64,000 nt of DNA from Dryomyza anilis (Eukaryota > Arthropoda > Insecta > Diptera > Dryomyzidae). The position numbers and the translations under genes are program-made. Location of the stretch: NCBI GenBank assembly GCA_951804985.1, contig OX638130.1, positions 115,829,593-115,893,592 of the forward strand, written 5' to 3'. Numbering within the stretch: the first letter of the stretch is position 1; each line of letters begins with the position of its first letter. The notes beneath the pieces were generated by a model, which had not been told where the DNA came from, searched no databases, and worked only from the letters and a program-made list of their open reading frames with translations. Of the stretch, positions 1-9,950 are shown piece after piece.

Positions 1-560
1 AATATTTTACAAATAAATTTGTAAAATATACAAAGAGGTGCTGGGTTCCAAGACCAAATAATGCTTTTACATATAAAAGCTTTTATATATATATTAATAA
101 AACCACTGCAATATGTTCAATAGCTTTTATGTGAGAAAGCTTTTATGTGATTTTAAGCTTTTATATATCTAGAACCTTTGCAAAGAGTTGTATGTGCAAT
201 AACATTTATGTGATAACGCTTTTTCGTCCACATACTTTTATTTGATAAAGCTGTTATATACTAAGGCTATTTTATAAAAGCTTTTATATTTTAAAGCTTA
301 TATATACAAAAGCTTTTATGATATAATGCAAAATCTAAGCAAAAGTTGTAATAACTGTTTCTACATTTTTGGAATAAAAAAAAATAAAAAAAAACTTACA
401 AAAATAAATATATTTTTGAATAAATAAAGTTTTTAAAAAATATGTGTTCATATAAATAATTTTTCAACCCAAACAATATCGTAATCGTTATTTTTTTATA
501 TCTATTTATTTCATAGAAAATTACTACAATATATTCATTTTTGATGGTTTACTAAGTTAT
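1..560. repeat. AT-rich DNA with degenerate AAGCTTTTATAT repeats
   Basis: From about 60 to 345 the words AAGCTTTTAT, AAAGCTTTTATAT and TTTTATGTGATAA recur with irregular spacing of roughly 20-35 bases. The remainder is plain AT-rich sequence with A and T runs. The same AAGCTT-centred vocabulary returns at 18180-20060, 22440-23700 and 26680-27480. No gene or RNA is visible. Confidence 0.6.
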
Positions 561-1735
561 TTTTCATGTTGATATTTCTGATTATTGTAGTGCTACGATG
601 CATTACAATGAAAAACACGTAATCAAAGCAATCATTTGTTTTTCGAAACGATCTGCAAATAAACGCGTGTATAGAGCTAATGACAAACAAACCGACTTTG
701 CATTAACACTTAACACTTAGCAGTTGACGGCAAAAGAACGTCACATCCGCACTGCGTATGAGTGACAAACAATTAATATCATGTGGTGCCTGCCATCCAG
801 CCTTCCTGCCTGCTGCTTACATTACATGCAAATGTGTTGGCAAACACTTGCAGCAATTAAATGACAACCAGCTTTTAGCGCTATTATCACTCAGCAATGC
901 AAATACATTTCACAACTATACCAGGCACCCAGCCCACAACATCATCCACACCAAAACAGCGGCAACATCATCTAAATCATTAGCACCATCATCTATATCA
1001 GCAGCACCACCATCGTCATCATCAGCAACATCAAACCTAGCACCTACACCTATCAACTATCATCACCACTCGGCTTGAGGCAACTTCAAGTCTGCTGCTC
1101 TGCGACCCTCTTAACTTGTGCAAATAGCATTTCTTCTAATGCCTTGATTGCCAAAGGGATTAACAGCAAATACCGCATAATCATTTATCATTTCCCATCA
1201 CTAATTTCGCATTGTGATTCTTTGTGCTTTGACTGACAGCCAAACTATTACACGGTATAACAAAATTCAACAACATAAAATAAAAAAATACTCTTTCGAA
1301 TGAATTTTGGTAGGTATCCAATTTTCAAATTTTTAAATAAACTTTTGGCTTTCCTCTCCGAAACAATTCTTTATCGACTTAATTAACAACACTAAAACCC
1401 ACCTAATAGAAATTTAACCTTGTAGGCAGTCCATGAACATGACCATAATACGATGTTGGCTCCGGTTATGAGATGGTAAAAATTCAATGATCAGTACCTA
1501 ATCATGAACATATGACACTTTTACTATTAGAGGCAAGATATTTCCTCCTCGAAAAAATCTTCCCCAAATAAATTTGTCCCATAGAAAATTCTGAGGTGGA
1601 CAATTCTTCTCCACGACAATTTGTTTCTTTAACTGTTATATTTTGATAATAATTAACTTGAGTTTCATTTAAAATAGTACAAAAGTACAAAAAAAAACCT
1701 TGTTTTACATTTATATAAATGATCGGTACAATTTT
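561..1735. other. Non-repetitive stretch, no gene recognised
   Basis: This stretch has more mixed composition than its neighbours. It contains a run of ATC/CAT/CAGCA trinucleotides at about 945-1070. A 106-codon open frame at 758-1078 on the plus strand reads through that run, giving an S/A/P/H-rich tail, and matches no family I recognise, so I do not call it a gene. At 1540-1620 the words GACAATTCTTCTCC are inverted versions of the repeat that follows downstream. Confidence 0.4.
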
Positions 1736-2170
1736 TTTTTTTCGGGAAATAATTATTGAATATTGTAAAGAATTGTATCGCGAAGAATTGTCTCTAGTAA
1801 GAATATTCTCTGGATGGAATAGTCTCGGGAAAGAATTGTCGCTGGAAGAATAATTTTAGAAAAAGAATTATCTGTGGATGTATTGTATCGGGAAAGATAA
1901 TTCAAGATTATATGGGAAGAATTTTCTTGGGTAAGATTAATTTCGGTAATGAATTTTCACGGGGAGGATTTGTTTTGGGAAATAATTGTATTCAGAAAGA
2001 ATTACGGTAGGAAAGAATTATCTGTTACAGAATTGGCTTAGGTAAGAATGGTTTCGTGAAGGAATTGTCTCGGTGATGAGTTGTCTCGGGAATGAATTGT
2101 GCTGTGTAGTATTTTTCTCGGAGAAGTATTGTCTCTAAGAAGAATTATTTCGGCTAAGTAGAATATAACT
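1736..2170. repeat. Degenerate AGAATTGTCTCGGGA tandem repeat
   Basis: About twenty imperfect copies of a unit close to GGAAAGAATTGTCTCGG follow one another with spacing of roughly 18-25 bases and many substitutions. Isolated related words occur inverted at 1560-1620 and at 8395-8450. It looks like an old, decayed minisatellite. No open frame or RNA structure is evident. Confidence 0.6.
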
Positions 2171-2189
2171 AGTATTTCGAACCCTAACT

Positions 2190-3180
2190 GCGCAACGGGG
2201 GTTTTTAATTTTTTTTTGTTTTTTAACCCATTTTTTATAACTATTCATTTTTTTTCTCGTTTTTGCTTTTCTTTTGATTTTTCCTTTTTTGCATTTTTTT
2301 TGTTTTGGTTTTGACTAGAGAGTGATTTTTTGCTTTTGCTTTAAATTTCTGTGGATTTGTGTTTTAAATTTTGTTTTTTGCGTTTTTAGTTTATGTATTT
2401 TTTTGCGTTTTTGATTTTGATTTTGCTTTTACTTTTGTTTTTTTTATTTTGTTTTTTTTTTGTATTTTTCTTTTTTTTTCTGTATTTTTGTTTTTTTTTA
2501 AGTCTATGCTTTTATTTATGGATTTTTTTTTGTTTTTGTGCTTAGATTTTGTTTTTGTGCTTTTGTGTTTTTACTTTTACTTTTGTTTTTCAGTTTGTAT
2601 TTTTGATTTGTTCTTTTGCGTATTTTATTTTATTTTGTGTTTGTTTTAGCGTTTCCGTGTGGTTTTGCTTTTGTTTATTTGCTTTTGTTTTTTGTGTTAT
2701 ATTTTTTTATTATTTTACTGTTCTTTTTGTGTTTTTGCTATTGTATTTTTTTGTGCTATTACTGTTGTATTTGTGTTTTTGTTTCGTTATTGCCAATATT
2801 TTTTTTTGTGTAATTGATTTTTTCCATTTTCGTATCTATCTATTTTTTTGTTTGTTTTTTTTTGCTTTTGATTTTGACTTGAGAGTGACTTTTTGTTTTG
2901 CTTTAAATTTTTGTGGATTTGTGTTTTAAATTTTGTTTTGTTCGTTTTTAGTTTGTGTATTTTATTTTGTGTGTGTGTTTGTTTTAGTGTTTTTTTGCTT
3001 TTGTGTATTTGCATTTGTTTTTTGTGTTATATATATTTTTATATTATTTTACTGTTGTGTTTGTATTTTGCTATAGTATTATTTTGTGCTATTACATTTG
3101 TATTTGTGTTTTTGTTTTGTTATTGCTAATATTTAATATATATTTTTTTGTAATTGATTTTTTCCATTTTCGTATCTGGT
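2190..3180. repeat. T-rich tract with internal tandem duplication
   Basis: The plus strand is almost pure T with scattered G and short words such as GTTTTTGTGTT. Two segments are duplicated: 2305-2400 resembles 2866-2960 (both contain GAGAGTGA, TTTGCTTTAAATTT and GTGGATTTGTGTTTTAAA), and 2640-2845 resembles 2975-3180 (both end in GATTTTTTCCATTTTCGTATC). The second copy appears shorter in the middle. The long F/C/V/L-rich frames here are compositional. Confidence 0.65.
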
Positions 3181-3385
3181 AGTTTTGAAAGTTTAGGTTG
3201 AGTGATATGTTCCACGTCTTTGTCCATTATCGCCCATATATAGCCTGTCACTCTCCGAACTCCATAGTATCCTGGTACTACATTTCAGTTAAATCGGTTG
3301 AGAAATTTAGACGTGATGCTGGAAAAAACAGACAGACCGACATCCAGATAGAGGGACCAAGAGTTTTGTATATATAGATTATCGC
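3181..3385 (+). mobile_element. Possible 3' end of a retroelement (LINE-like tail)
   Basis: This 200-base segment differs sharply from the T-rich DNA before it. It contains CAGTTAAATCGGTTGAGAA, an ACAGACAGACCGACATCC tract and a terminal TTTTGTATATATAGATT. Such a combination is common at the 3' ends of insect non-LTR retroelements. No coding sequence or target duplication is visible, so the class is uncertain, and it could be another repeat with a similar tail. Confidence 0.3.
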
Positions 3386-4412
3386 AGGGATATTTTCTGG
3401 AAATTAATTCTCTAAGGGAAGAACTAAATTAGAATAAAATTAGGGAGGAATTATTCAGGAATAATTTTAATAATTTTGAATTATTATTTCGCACAAATTT
3501 AATTTTTGTTGCACGCTGTTACGAGTTTGGTGTCGATAGTTAAAAGAAGTGGCAAATGTGCTATGCGTCTTATACGAAGCCCAAATATGCACACTCAAGA
3601 TTTGTAGCTCAATTAATATTGATTTCTGGCAAATTCACATTTAATTTCTGCCAAGACCTCTCCTATTACCCCTCTCCGCCCAAGTAACACAAATACCTAA
3701 GAGAATCTTGATGAATCCAACGCACCATTGTCGTTGTTAATGATTTTGGCAACATGTTGTACAACATCCATTCAAATGGCTGAAGTTTTGTTTGAGTGTC
3801 AAATAAAAACCATGTTCTTTGTAATCACTACGCAGCATTTTGCCGCCTTCTTCTTTTTGTTGTCCTTATAACATATATTGTTTGTGGTTGTGGGAATTAA
3901 ATGTTTCACACTTACTATAGATGGCTATAGATTCATTCTGCCTTCTGCATCAGCCGCACCTGCAGCCACATCAGCCACATCAACAGCCGCCCATTAACTT
4001 AACGTTGATTGTCAAGTTGTTGTTGCTATTGTGCTCAAGCACAGCATTTCCGCTGCGCGCCTCCGCAATGGCGCATTGCTTCCGTTTCCGTTCGCGTGCT
4101 CATAATGGCATCGAGTTAATAAAATTGTTTTTGCATTTTCATATTACTTTTGTTATTTTTTTTATTTTATTTTGTTTGCTTGTTATAGGCCAATAACATA
4201 ACCATGTAATAGAATAAAATACAAATACAAATAAAAACAAAAACAACCATAACAACAGCTACCACAATAAGTTTATTGTTTTTGTTTTGTAATTTTGTTA
4301 CACCCAAATAATTATATAATAGCGGCAAATAAAAATTAATATTTCTTTTGTTTGTGTGAAGGCTTTAGTTGGAGTTAAATAATTTCATAAAATAATTTTC
4401 AATAATGTAGGG
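3386..4412. other. Apparently unique DNA, no gene recognised
   Basis: The sequence has mixed composition with a few short motifs: a near-palindrome AACATGTTGTACAAC at about 3751, a CAGCCACATCAGCCACAT run at about 3960, and an A-rich CAACAA tract at about 4230. A 91-codon frame at 3921-4196 runs from the CAC/CAG tract into a hydrophobic F/L-rich end. It has no recognisable domain and is not called. Confidence 0.35.
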
Positions 4413-5157
4413 AAGACTAGGGTAAAGTGGGAAACGTTTTGAGCTGCCTTCAAAAAAATACATAAAATTTTTTTTTTAATTTTTGGAAGGGTCTATTACA
4501 TAGATTGGTTCCTGATTTAACTTTTTGCATTAACATAATTAAATGTATATATTTTTTAATTGATTTATAGACGATTTTTCAAAGCAGCTCATTTGCGGAC
4601 CTCGTGAAAAATGAGAAATGCTAGATGCTAGAAATGAGAAATGCTAGAAACTCCGTTGATGGCTCGTTTTAAAGCTCATAGAACAAGCTTTTATACCAAG
4701 TAAGTTGTAACTTCTAAACTTGAACATGAGGCCCGTGGTAATTATCCTTGCACTTCAAAATGGATGTCCTTAAAAAGACCCTTTCTAAAATTCTGAAAAA
4801 AATCACATATTTTGGTTGATTTAATATAAATGTCAATGCCAAATTTCAAGATGGTATTTTGATAGCATCATATTTTAAAAAATAATTTTCTAAATTTTTA
4901 CATATTTTTTGTATTGAAAAAAAAAAAGTTTTTTTTCAAAAGTAAAATTTGCAATAATTTTTTTATGTATTTGTAACTCTGATTTCTAAAATGCCGCCTG
5001 TTTCATCAAATTGTTTCTAGTTTTGGAGATATATACTATTTTTCGAAAATCGTAAAAACTATATCCCAAAATCAATATCTAAAAACTAGATTGAAAATGA
5101 TAAAACTGACGCCATTTCAGAAATCAGGACATTCCATTGTGACGGACGTTACATTTG
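4413..5157 (+). mobile_element. Left end of a TA-GGG-terminated element
   Basis: Positions 4413-4440 read TAGGGAAGACTAGGGTAAAGTGGGAA. The following 180 bases match the reverse complement of 43770-43957, including ATTTAACTTTTTGCATTAAC and TTGATTTAT..GA.TTTTTCAA. Because the related copy at 40574-43955 has the same terminus at both ends and is bordered by TA, I read this as one end of a member of that family. No matching right end was found downstream. The interior is AT-rich and non-coding, with a TGAGAAATGCTAGA repeat at 4610-4655. Confidence 0.5.
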
Positions 5158-6449
5158 TAAGGACTGCGTCGAATAAAATTGTCCGCTACAAAAATGAAAA
5201 AATCTAGAAATCTAGTAATCGAATTTTTATAGAATAAAATATTTTATATTGCAAATTACTTTTAGATTTAAAAAAAAATATATAAAAAACCATAAATTAA
5301 TATTTTTTAATAAAAAGTTTTAATTTTTCCGGAACGCCTTCCATTAATGTGGTAATGGTAGTGTCCGACACCCTCACAGCTGCTGAAGACCACTTTCTTT
5401 TAAAGTCTTGAAGGTCTTCGGCCACTTTTTTTGTTGTCTTCATCTCCCTTTTTACTAAAGCCCAGTATCTCTCAATCGGCCTGAGTTCTGGACAGTTTAG
5501 TGGATTGGCTTCTCTAGGCACCAAAATCACTGCATTTTGTTGGATCCACTCTAAGGCCGTTTTGCTGTAGTGACATGAAGCGAGGTCAGGCCAAAAAAAT
5601 GTGGACACTTCATGTTGGCGTAAAAATAGAAGCAATCTCTTTTGCAAGCATTCCTTCACATATATTTCGCTATTAATTGTACCCGATGTCACGAATGAGC
5701 TGCTCCTTTTTCCACAACTGCAAACAAGGAATTTCTTTGGGAATTTTGTCATTTTTTTTTATTTGAATTTTTCAGCGACATTTCCTCGAGAATCGGCTGT
5801 ATAAAATTCCTGCCCAGGTAGCTGAGAAAAGTCCGCTAAAACATAAGTTTCGTCGTCCATTATGCAGCAACCGAATTTTTTAAAAAAATCTTGGTTAAGC
5901 TTTTTAGCTCGTTGTTTTGCGGTTTCATTCTTGACGACATTTCTATCCGGAACTTTTTGGACCTTGTACGTCTTCAACCCAGCTACATTCTTAGTCCTGC
6001 GCACGAAAGATTCTGAGCAATCCGCCTTCCTCGCCAATTTCCTTCCGGATATGCTTGGATCTTTCTTTAAAATATTGACAACCTTCTTCGACTTTTCACG
6101 ATCATGTGGGCCTTTTTTTTACCAGAACCTTTCTTCCGATCAATACTCAGGTCTTCCTTAAAGCGGTTGATAACGCGAGAAATGGTCTTAGGGTTAGCCC
6201 CTACCTCCTTGGCAATTTTTTTAAAAGACCAACTAGGTTGTTTTTGAAAAATTTTAATTATATTTTCTCGCACTTCCACTTCGTTTGCCATTTTCGCGTT
6301 AAATAAATTTTGTATTGACTATAACTGACACAAATTATTTTCTGCTATTTAATTCAGAGCTACTATGATCAAATTTTTTTAATTTAAATCTTGCAATAGC
6401 ACATTATGGGAAGATATGTAACGGAAAAATTTATATGACGCAGTCCTTA
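5158..6449 (-). mobile_element. Tc1/mariner (DD37E-type) transposon, copy 1
   Basis: A 1.29-kb element is bounded by TA dinucleotides and terminal inverted repeats of about 31 bases. The left end reads AAGGACTGCGTCGAATAAAA and the right end, reversed, reads AAGGACTGCGTCATATAAAT. A TA duplication is the standard target of Tc1/mariner elements. It carries one transposase gene on the minus strand, now broken. The right inverted repeat has more mismatches than in copy 2. By eye the two copies are roughly 95% identical, so both arrived from a recent common source. It sits in a repetitive block that has GTGACGGACGTTAC immediately to the left. Confidence 0.9.
5297..6291 (-). pseudogene. DD37E Tc1/mariner transposase, broken
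   Basis: Reading leftwards from ATG at 6291, the N-terminus (MANEVEVRENIIKIF, then SFKKIAKEVGANPKTISRV) is a paired-like helix-turn-helix for binding the inverted repeats. A second helix-turn-helix follows (GRKLARKADCSESFVRR). The catalytic core shows the first D in MDDETY, the second D in FFWPDLASCHYS and the E in RPIERYWALVK. I count 37 residues between the second D and the E, which is the DD37E signature known from mosquitoes and other insects. Two lesions are visible: an A8 tract on the coding strand at 6113-6120 shifts the frame after GSGKKK, and a TAA stop lies at 5759-5761. The usual W-containing strand after PKKFLV seems missing, perhaps a small deletion shared with copy 2. It is non-functional as written. 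Confidence 0.85.
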
Positions 6450-7167
6450 CGATTAAAAACCTTCTCATTTGAAAAATAAAAAAGGATAGATATATTTTTA
6501 AGATGCAGAGGATAGATCTTATGATCCTCTATGCATGTAAAAAAAGTTTAGCAATAGGTCCTATACCTTTCTACAAATTTGAAGCTAAATGCTGTGATGG
6601 GCGTTTCACGTACTTTTTCATAAAACAGAGTTTACTCCACAAAGTATTAAATTTTAGCTAAACTAATTGGACTATGGAGATTAAGTATATCTCAAATACT
6701 TCAATAATAATGGGAGCTCTCCCATTATAAATTCTGCAATGGTTACTTTGATCACTTACTTATAAAGTATCAAAACTTGTGACGGGTGTTCCACAATTTG
6801 TGACGGGCGTTACCTGTACGAATTCTTTACAATTATACATAAAAATTCAAATTATGAATTGCAATTTTTTGATGAAAAAGAGCAAATTTTAGTGGTAGGA
6901 ATGGTAAATCGTTATTTTAAGGCCCACCGTCTAAATATAATTTATGTGGGAAACTAAACATTTCGTTTTGAAAAAAATATGTATTATATTACCATTCTTT
7001 TAAATAACTACTCTGTCTGCATCATTTGTAGTCCGTTTCCTTCGCAAGCTTACATAAATAATTATCGCATTTCAAAAATAATGATTATTTTTTGGGATTT
7101 TTTATGATTTTTTATAATGTTTGGAATTTCCCTTTTTTATCTTAGCTTGTTAAATATTTTGGAATAT
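6450..7167. repeat. Repetitive AT-rich block with GTGACGGGCGTTAC words
   Basis: Variants of GTGACGGGCGTTAC occur at 6594, 6779 and 6800 here, and at 5139, 7611 and 7778 outside this interval, all on the same strand. Between them the DNA is AT-rich and non-coding, with a short inverted repeat around AGGATAGATCTTATGATCCT at 6509. The repeated words may be subterminal sites of a transposon into which Tc1 copy 1 and the SINE inserted. Confidence 0.4.
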
Positions 7168-7179
7168 TTACTACTTTTT

Positions 7180-7506
7180 AGTAGTAGCCGCGGTAGCTCA
7201 GTGGTTAGTGCGTTGGACTGCGAGCCGAAAGGTCCCCGGTTCAAGTCTGGACTGGGGCTAACAACATCTTTTCATAGAAACATTTTTCTATACCGCGCTA
7301 CCTCTCGGCAGTAAATGGCAAACCTACGAGAGTAAAACATTGCCTATGAAAAGCTCTCGGCCGCCGTTCGGATTCGGCAATAAACTGTAGGTCCCACCAC
7401 TTTGAGTACAAATATAACACGCACAGCTCAAAATGGTGAGAGGGCTCGGCCGAAGTTCTTATAGGACTGTAGCGCCAAACTATTATTATTATTATTATTA
7501 TTATTA
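7180..7506 (+). mobile_element. tRNA-derived SINE, apparently full length, with target duplication
   Basis: The head is tRNA-like with an RNA polymerase III A box (TAGCTCAGTGG, 7194-7204) and B box (GGTTCAAGTCT, 7238-7248). A non-tRNA body follows, with GCCGTTCGGATTCGGC and AAACTGTAGGTCCCACC, and the end is a TTA/ATT trinucleotide tail (about 7483-7506). The flanks TTACTACTTTTT at 7168-7179 and 7507-7518 are a perfect 12-base direct repeat, the target site duplication left by retroposition. The body resembles SINEs I know from acalyptrate flies; this is recall, not a search. It would be mobilised in trans by a LINE. Confidence 0.85.
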
Positions 7507-7518
7507 TTACTACTTTTT

Positions 7519-8485
7519 CTATGGTTAAATAATAATATAATTGATTATTGATGCATATATTAACAAATATATAATTTACCCCTTTTTTTGTTTTGCTACG
7601 ATTGTTAATTGTGCTGGGCGTTACAATATTTTGGATGGATATAGCAACCATCTGGAATATCTATGAGACAAAAGACTATATAAAATGAATAGAAACGACG
7701 AAAATCTTTACTTTTACAAAGTTTTCCAGTTGTAGGTTTGCAAAATAGTTCGCAAAATATCTTTTACTTTTTTTTTTGTGACGGGCTTTACAACTCAAAA
7801 AAGTAAAACTGTTTGGTTAATTGTCAGTACTTTGAACCACTTATCACTAGAGAGCGGATTTATATGCAAAATGATATTCCGAAAATATATGAAATTATAT
7901 GCAAATAATATGCAAAATATGCAAAAAATATGCAAAATATGTAAAAAATATGCAAAATATTCAAAATATGCAAAACAGATTGACCATAATTCGAATTAGT
8001 TTTTAACGATAATTAATTCTGTTTTTGTCCGACTTAAATATGAGGCTTCGTTAAAATATGCATTTGCATATAAATTCGCTCCTTACTTATCACCAATGCG
8101 ATGTGTGGCATACTTTCACAAACAAATTACCATTCAAATTGTACTATTCAATTTTCTTTCGGATTCAAAACAACGAAACTACTGTGTTTCATATATGGCC
8201 TAAATTTTGTACTAAAATAAATTAAAAAAAAATACTTTACTTTAATTGAGAAGAAAACACATTTGCCATGCATTTTGGTAAATTCTGATCACAGTACTTA
8301 AAATTATAATTATTTCTTATCCTAAAAATCATTAAACCGAATCAATAGGCTTAACTTTAATATATCACAACCGGTAACGTTATCTGTGGAATGCCCCAGA
8401 GACAATTCATGCCCGGATAATTATTCCTCGAGACAAATTTTACCATTTCATTTGAGCAACATTTTTCATACTTATATTTTTTTTT
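7519..8485. repeat. AT-rich DNA with ATATGCAAAA tandem repeat
   Basis: At about 7867-7980 the words ATATGCAAAAT and ATATGCAAAAAAT repeat about ten times. Two more words of the GTGACGGGCGTTAC family lie at 7611 and 7778. At 8395-8450 there is an inverted fragment of the GAATTGTCTCGGG repeat (CCAGAGACAATTCATGCCCG). Nothing coding is recognised. Confidence 0.5.
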
Positions 8486-8489
8486 GCAC

Positions 8490-8625
8490 GGCAGTGGTGA
8501 GTTTTAGTGTGGTGAGTTACGGTGTGGTGAGTTACGGTGTGGTGAGTTACGGTGTGGTGAGTTACGGTGTGGTGAATTACGGTGTGGTGAGTTACGGTGT
8601 GGTTAATTCCGATGTGGTGAGTTTA
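8490..8625 (+). repeat. 15-bp minisatellite GGTGTGGTGAGTTAC
   Basis: Eight to nine copies of the 15-base unit lie head to tail. The middle copies are perfect and the end copies decay (GTGAATTAC, GTTAATTCC, GAGTTTAAA). Because 15 is a multiple of three the array is open in frame and gives a VVSYG pseudo-protein, which I do not consider real. Confidence 0.85.
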
Positions 8626-8980
8626 AATAATTTGTGGTGTTTGGAGATACTGACTTTTTCAATATATTATTGATACGTTATTAGTGAAAAATTGCAGTTA
8701 ATTTTAATGATTTTTTAAATCATTTTTTTTGTAGAGTTTTCAATTTCCTTTCTCTATATCTAAATAATATAGAAAAATGATAAATGAAATTTTGTTCCCA
8801 TATATTCGGAAATTTCTAAACAATATAGCATGTTTTATCGTTGTATGGATTCGTTTTGATCAATAGAGTTTAATACGTATTGAGGTTCTCTTTTGGTTCG
8901 ATTTATTAATAAATCTTGTTACGAGAAAACTTCATTATCTCGTTACGATATCTTCGTCCATCTTAGAAGCAATTGTAGTA
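8626..8980. other. AT-rich DNA, nothing recognised
   Basis: AT-rich sequence without tandem structure or coding signal. It leads directly to the left inverted repeat of the next element. Confidence 0.4.
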
Positions 8981-9696
8981 CATATCGTCACTATAATGCC
9001 AAAGGGATCAATGTGTAATTTTTGATATTTGCGTTTTTTTACATTTCTTTAATATTTTTTTAATGTAGTTTTTCCTTGTGCCAAAATCGTTTGTGGTTTT
9101 GTTGGATATTTCTAGCCACAAAAGTCAAAACCAAAAGGGCGAATTCGAAAAATTTAAAATGTTGTCATGCCAAAAGGGCGAATATTTTCGTTTTATTGCC
9201 ATAACTTTTTATTGGTATTAGATAAAATAGTAGCATAAAGGCATTAATTGTTTGTTTTTAAAGCACCTATCGATTGGCATCATTTTTTAAAAATATGTTG
9301 CCAAACATTTTTCTGGCAAATAACAAATGGCACATTAATATTTGAAAAATTATTTTGAAATAATGATGCCAATCGATAGGTGCTTTGAAAACAAATAAAT
9401 ACATCACTATTTTATCTTGCGCAAATAAAGAGTTATGGCAAAAAAAACAAAATATTTAAGTTTTGGTCAAGATATAGCCACACAAAATCCATATTTATAA
9501 TTCAGTTAGCTGTTCAAATCCAAAGATATTTTATATACGTTATAATAATTGATGAATAAAGCAAAATAACAAAAAAATTAAAGAGACATTTTTTTTTACT
9601 AGTTTTTAAAGTACTTCAAACTTAAAAATTTGATTTACCAACAATTTTTTTTTTTTAAATGCACATTCGCCTCTTTGGCATGACAGTAACGATATG
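8981..9696. mobile_element. Foldback MITE, CATATCGTC family, single-unit form
   Basis: The outer ends are inverted repeats of about 40 bases: left CATATCGTCACTATAATGCC, right (reversed) CATATCGTTACTGTCATGCC, each continuing into CAAAG.GGCGAATGTGCA-like sequence. Inside, a second inverted repeat has its left arm at about 9196-9287 and right arm at about 9357-9440, sharing AAAGCACCTATCGATTGGCATCATT, around a loop of about 70 bases. No open frame exists, so it is non-autonomous. A larger relative lies at 23808-25178. The target duplication is unclear. Confidence 0.75.
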
Positions 9697-9837
9697 ATAT
9701 CGAACGAGAATCGTAACCAAGATCGAATGAACCTGGCTCAAAGCGATATCGAATCGAATGTTTAAACTATTGATAAACGAGCTGGACTCGTACAGTCACA
9801 TTAAACATGGCGCTTAGAATAATCTGGAAGTATTTTA
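9697..9837. other. Short unique spacer
   Basis: It contains GATATCGAA and GATATCGAATCGAATG words, and nothing functional is recognised. Confidence 0.3.
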
Positions 9838-9950
9838 AAAACGCCGTCGGTAGCTCGTCTGGTTAGTGCGTCGCTGGTGCGTTCGACTACGAGCCGAAAT
9901 GTTTGCGGTTCGATCCCCAGCGACTGCCAACATCTTTTTATGTGTTTTTT
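9838..9950 (+). mobile_element. SINE tRNA-like head, truncated copy
   Basis: GCCGTCGGTAGCTCGTCTGG carries an A-box-like segment (9851-9862) and GGTTCGATCCC is a good B box (9907-9917). GTGCGTTCGACTACGAGCCGAAA matches the SINE at 7180, but an extra GTGCGTCGCTG is inserted before it. After CCAACATCTTTT the copy runs into T-rich sequence with no SINE body, so it is truncated or belongs to another subfamily. A real tRNA gene is unlikely because the anticodon arm does not fold well. Confidence 0.65.

Noticed and set aside
758..1078. 106-codon frame as a gene
   Set aside because: Its second half is a CAT/TCA microsatellite, the first half matches no family, and there is no supporting promoter or splice signal.
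2371..3129. Several F/C/V-rich frames of 65-126 codons
   Set aside because: They overlap in different phases of a T-rich tract, and the T bias alone explains the amino acid content.
7186..7262. Functional tRNA gene
   Set aside because: The A and B boxes are good but the anticodon stem pairs badly, no tRNA end structure is seen, and a SINE body with target duplication follows.
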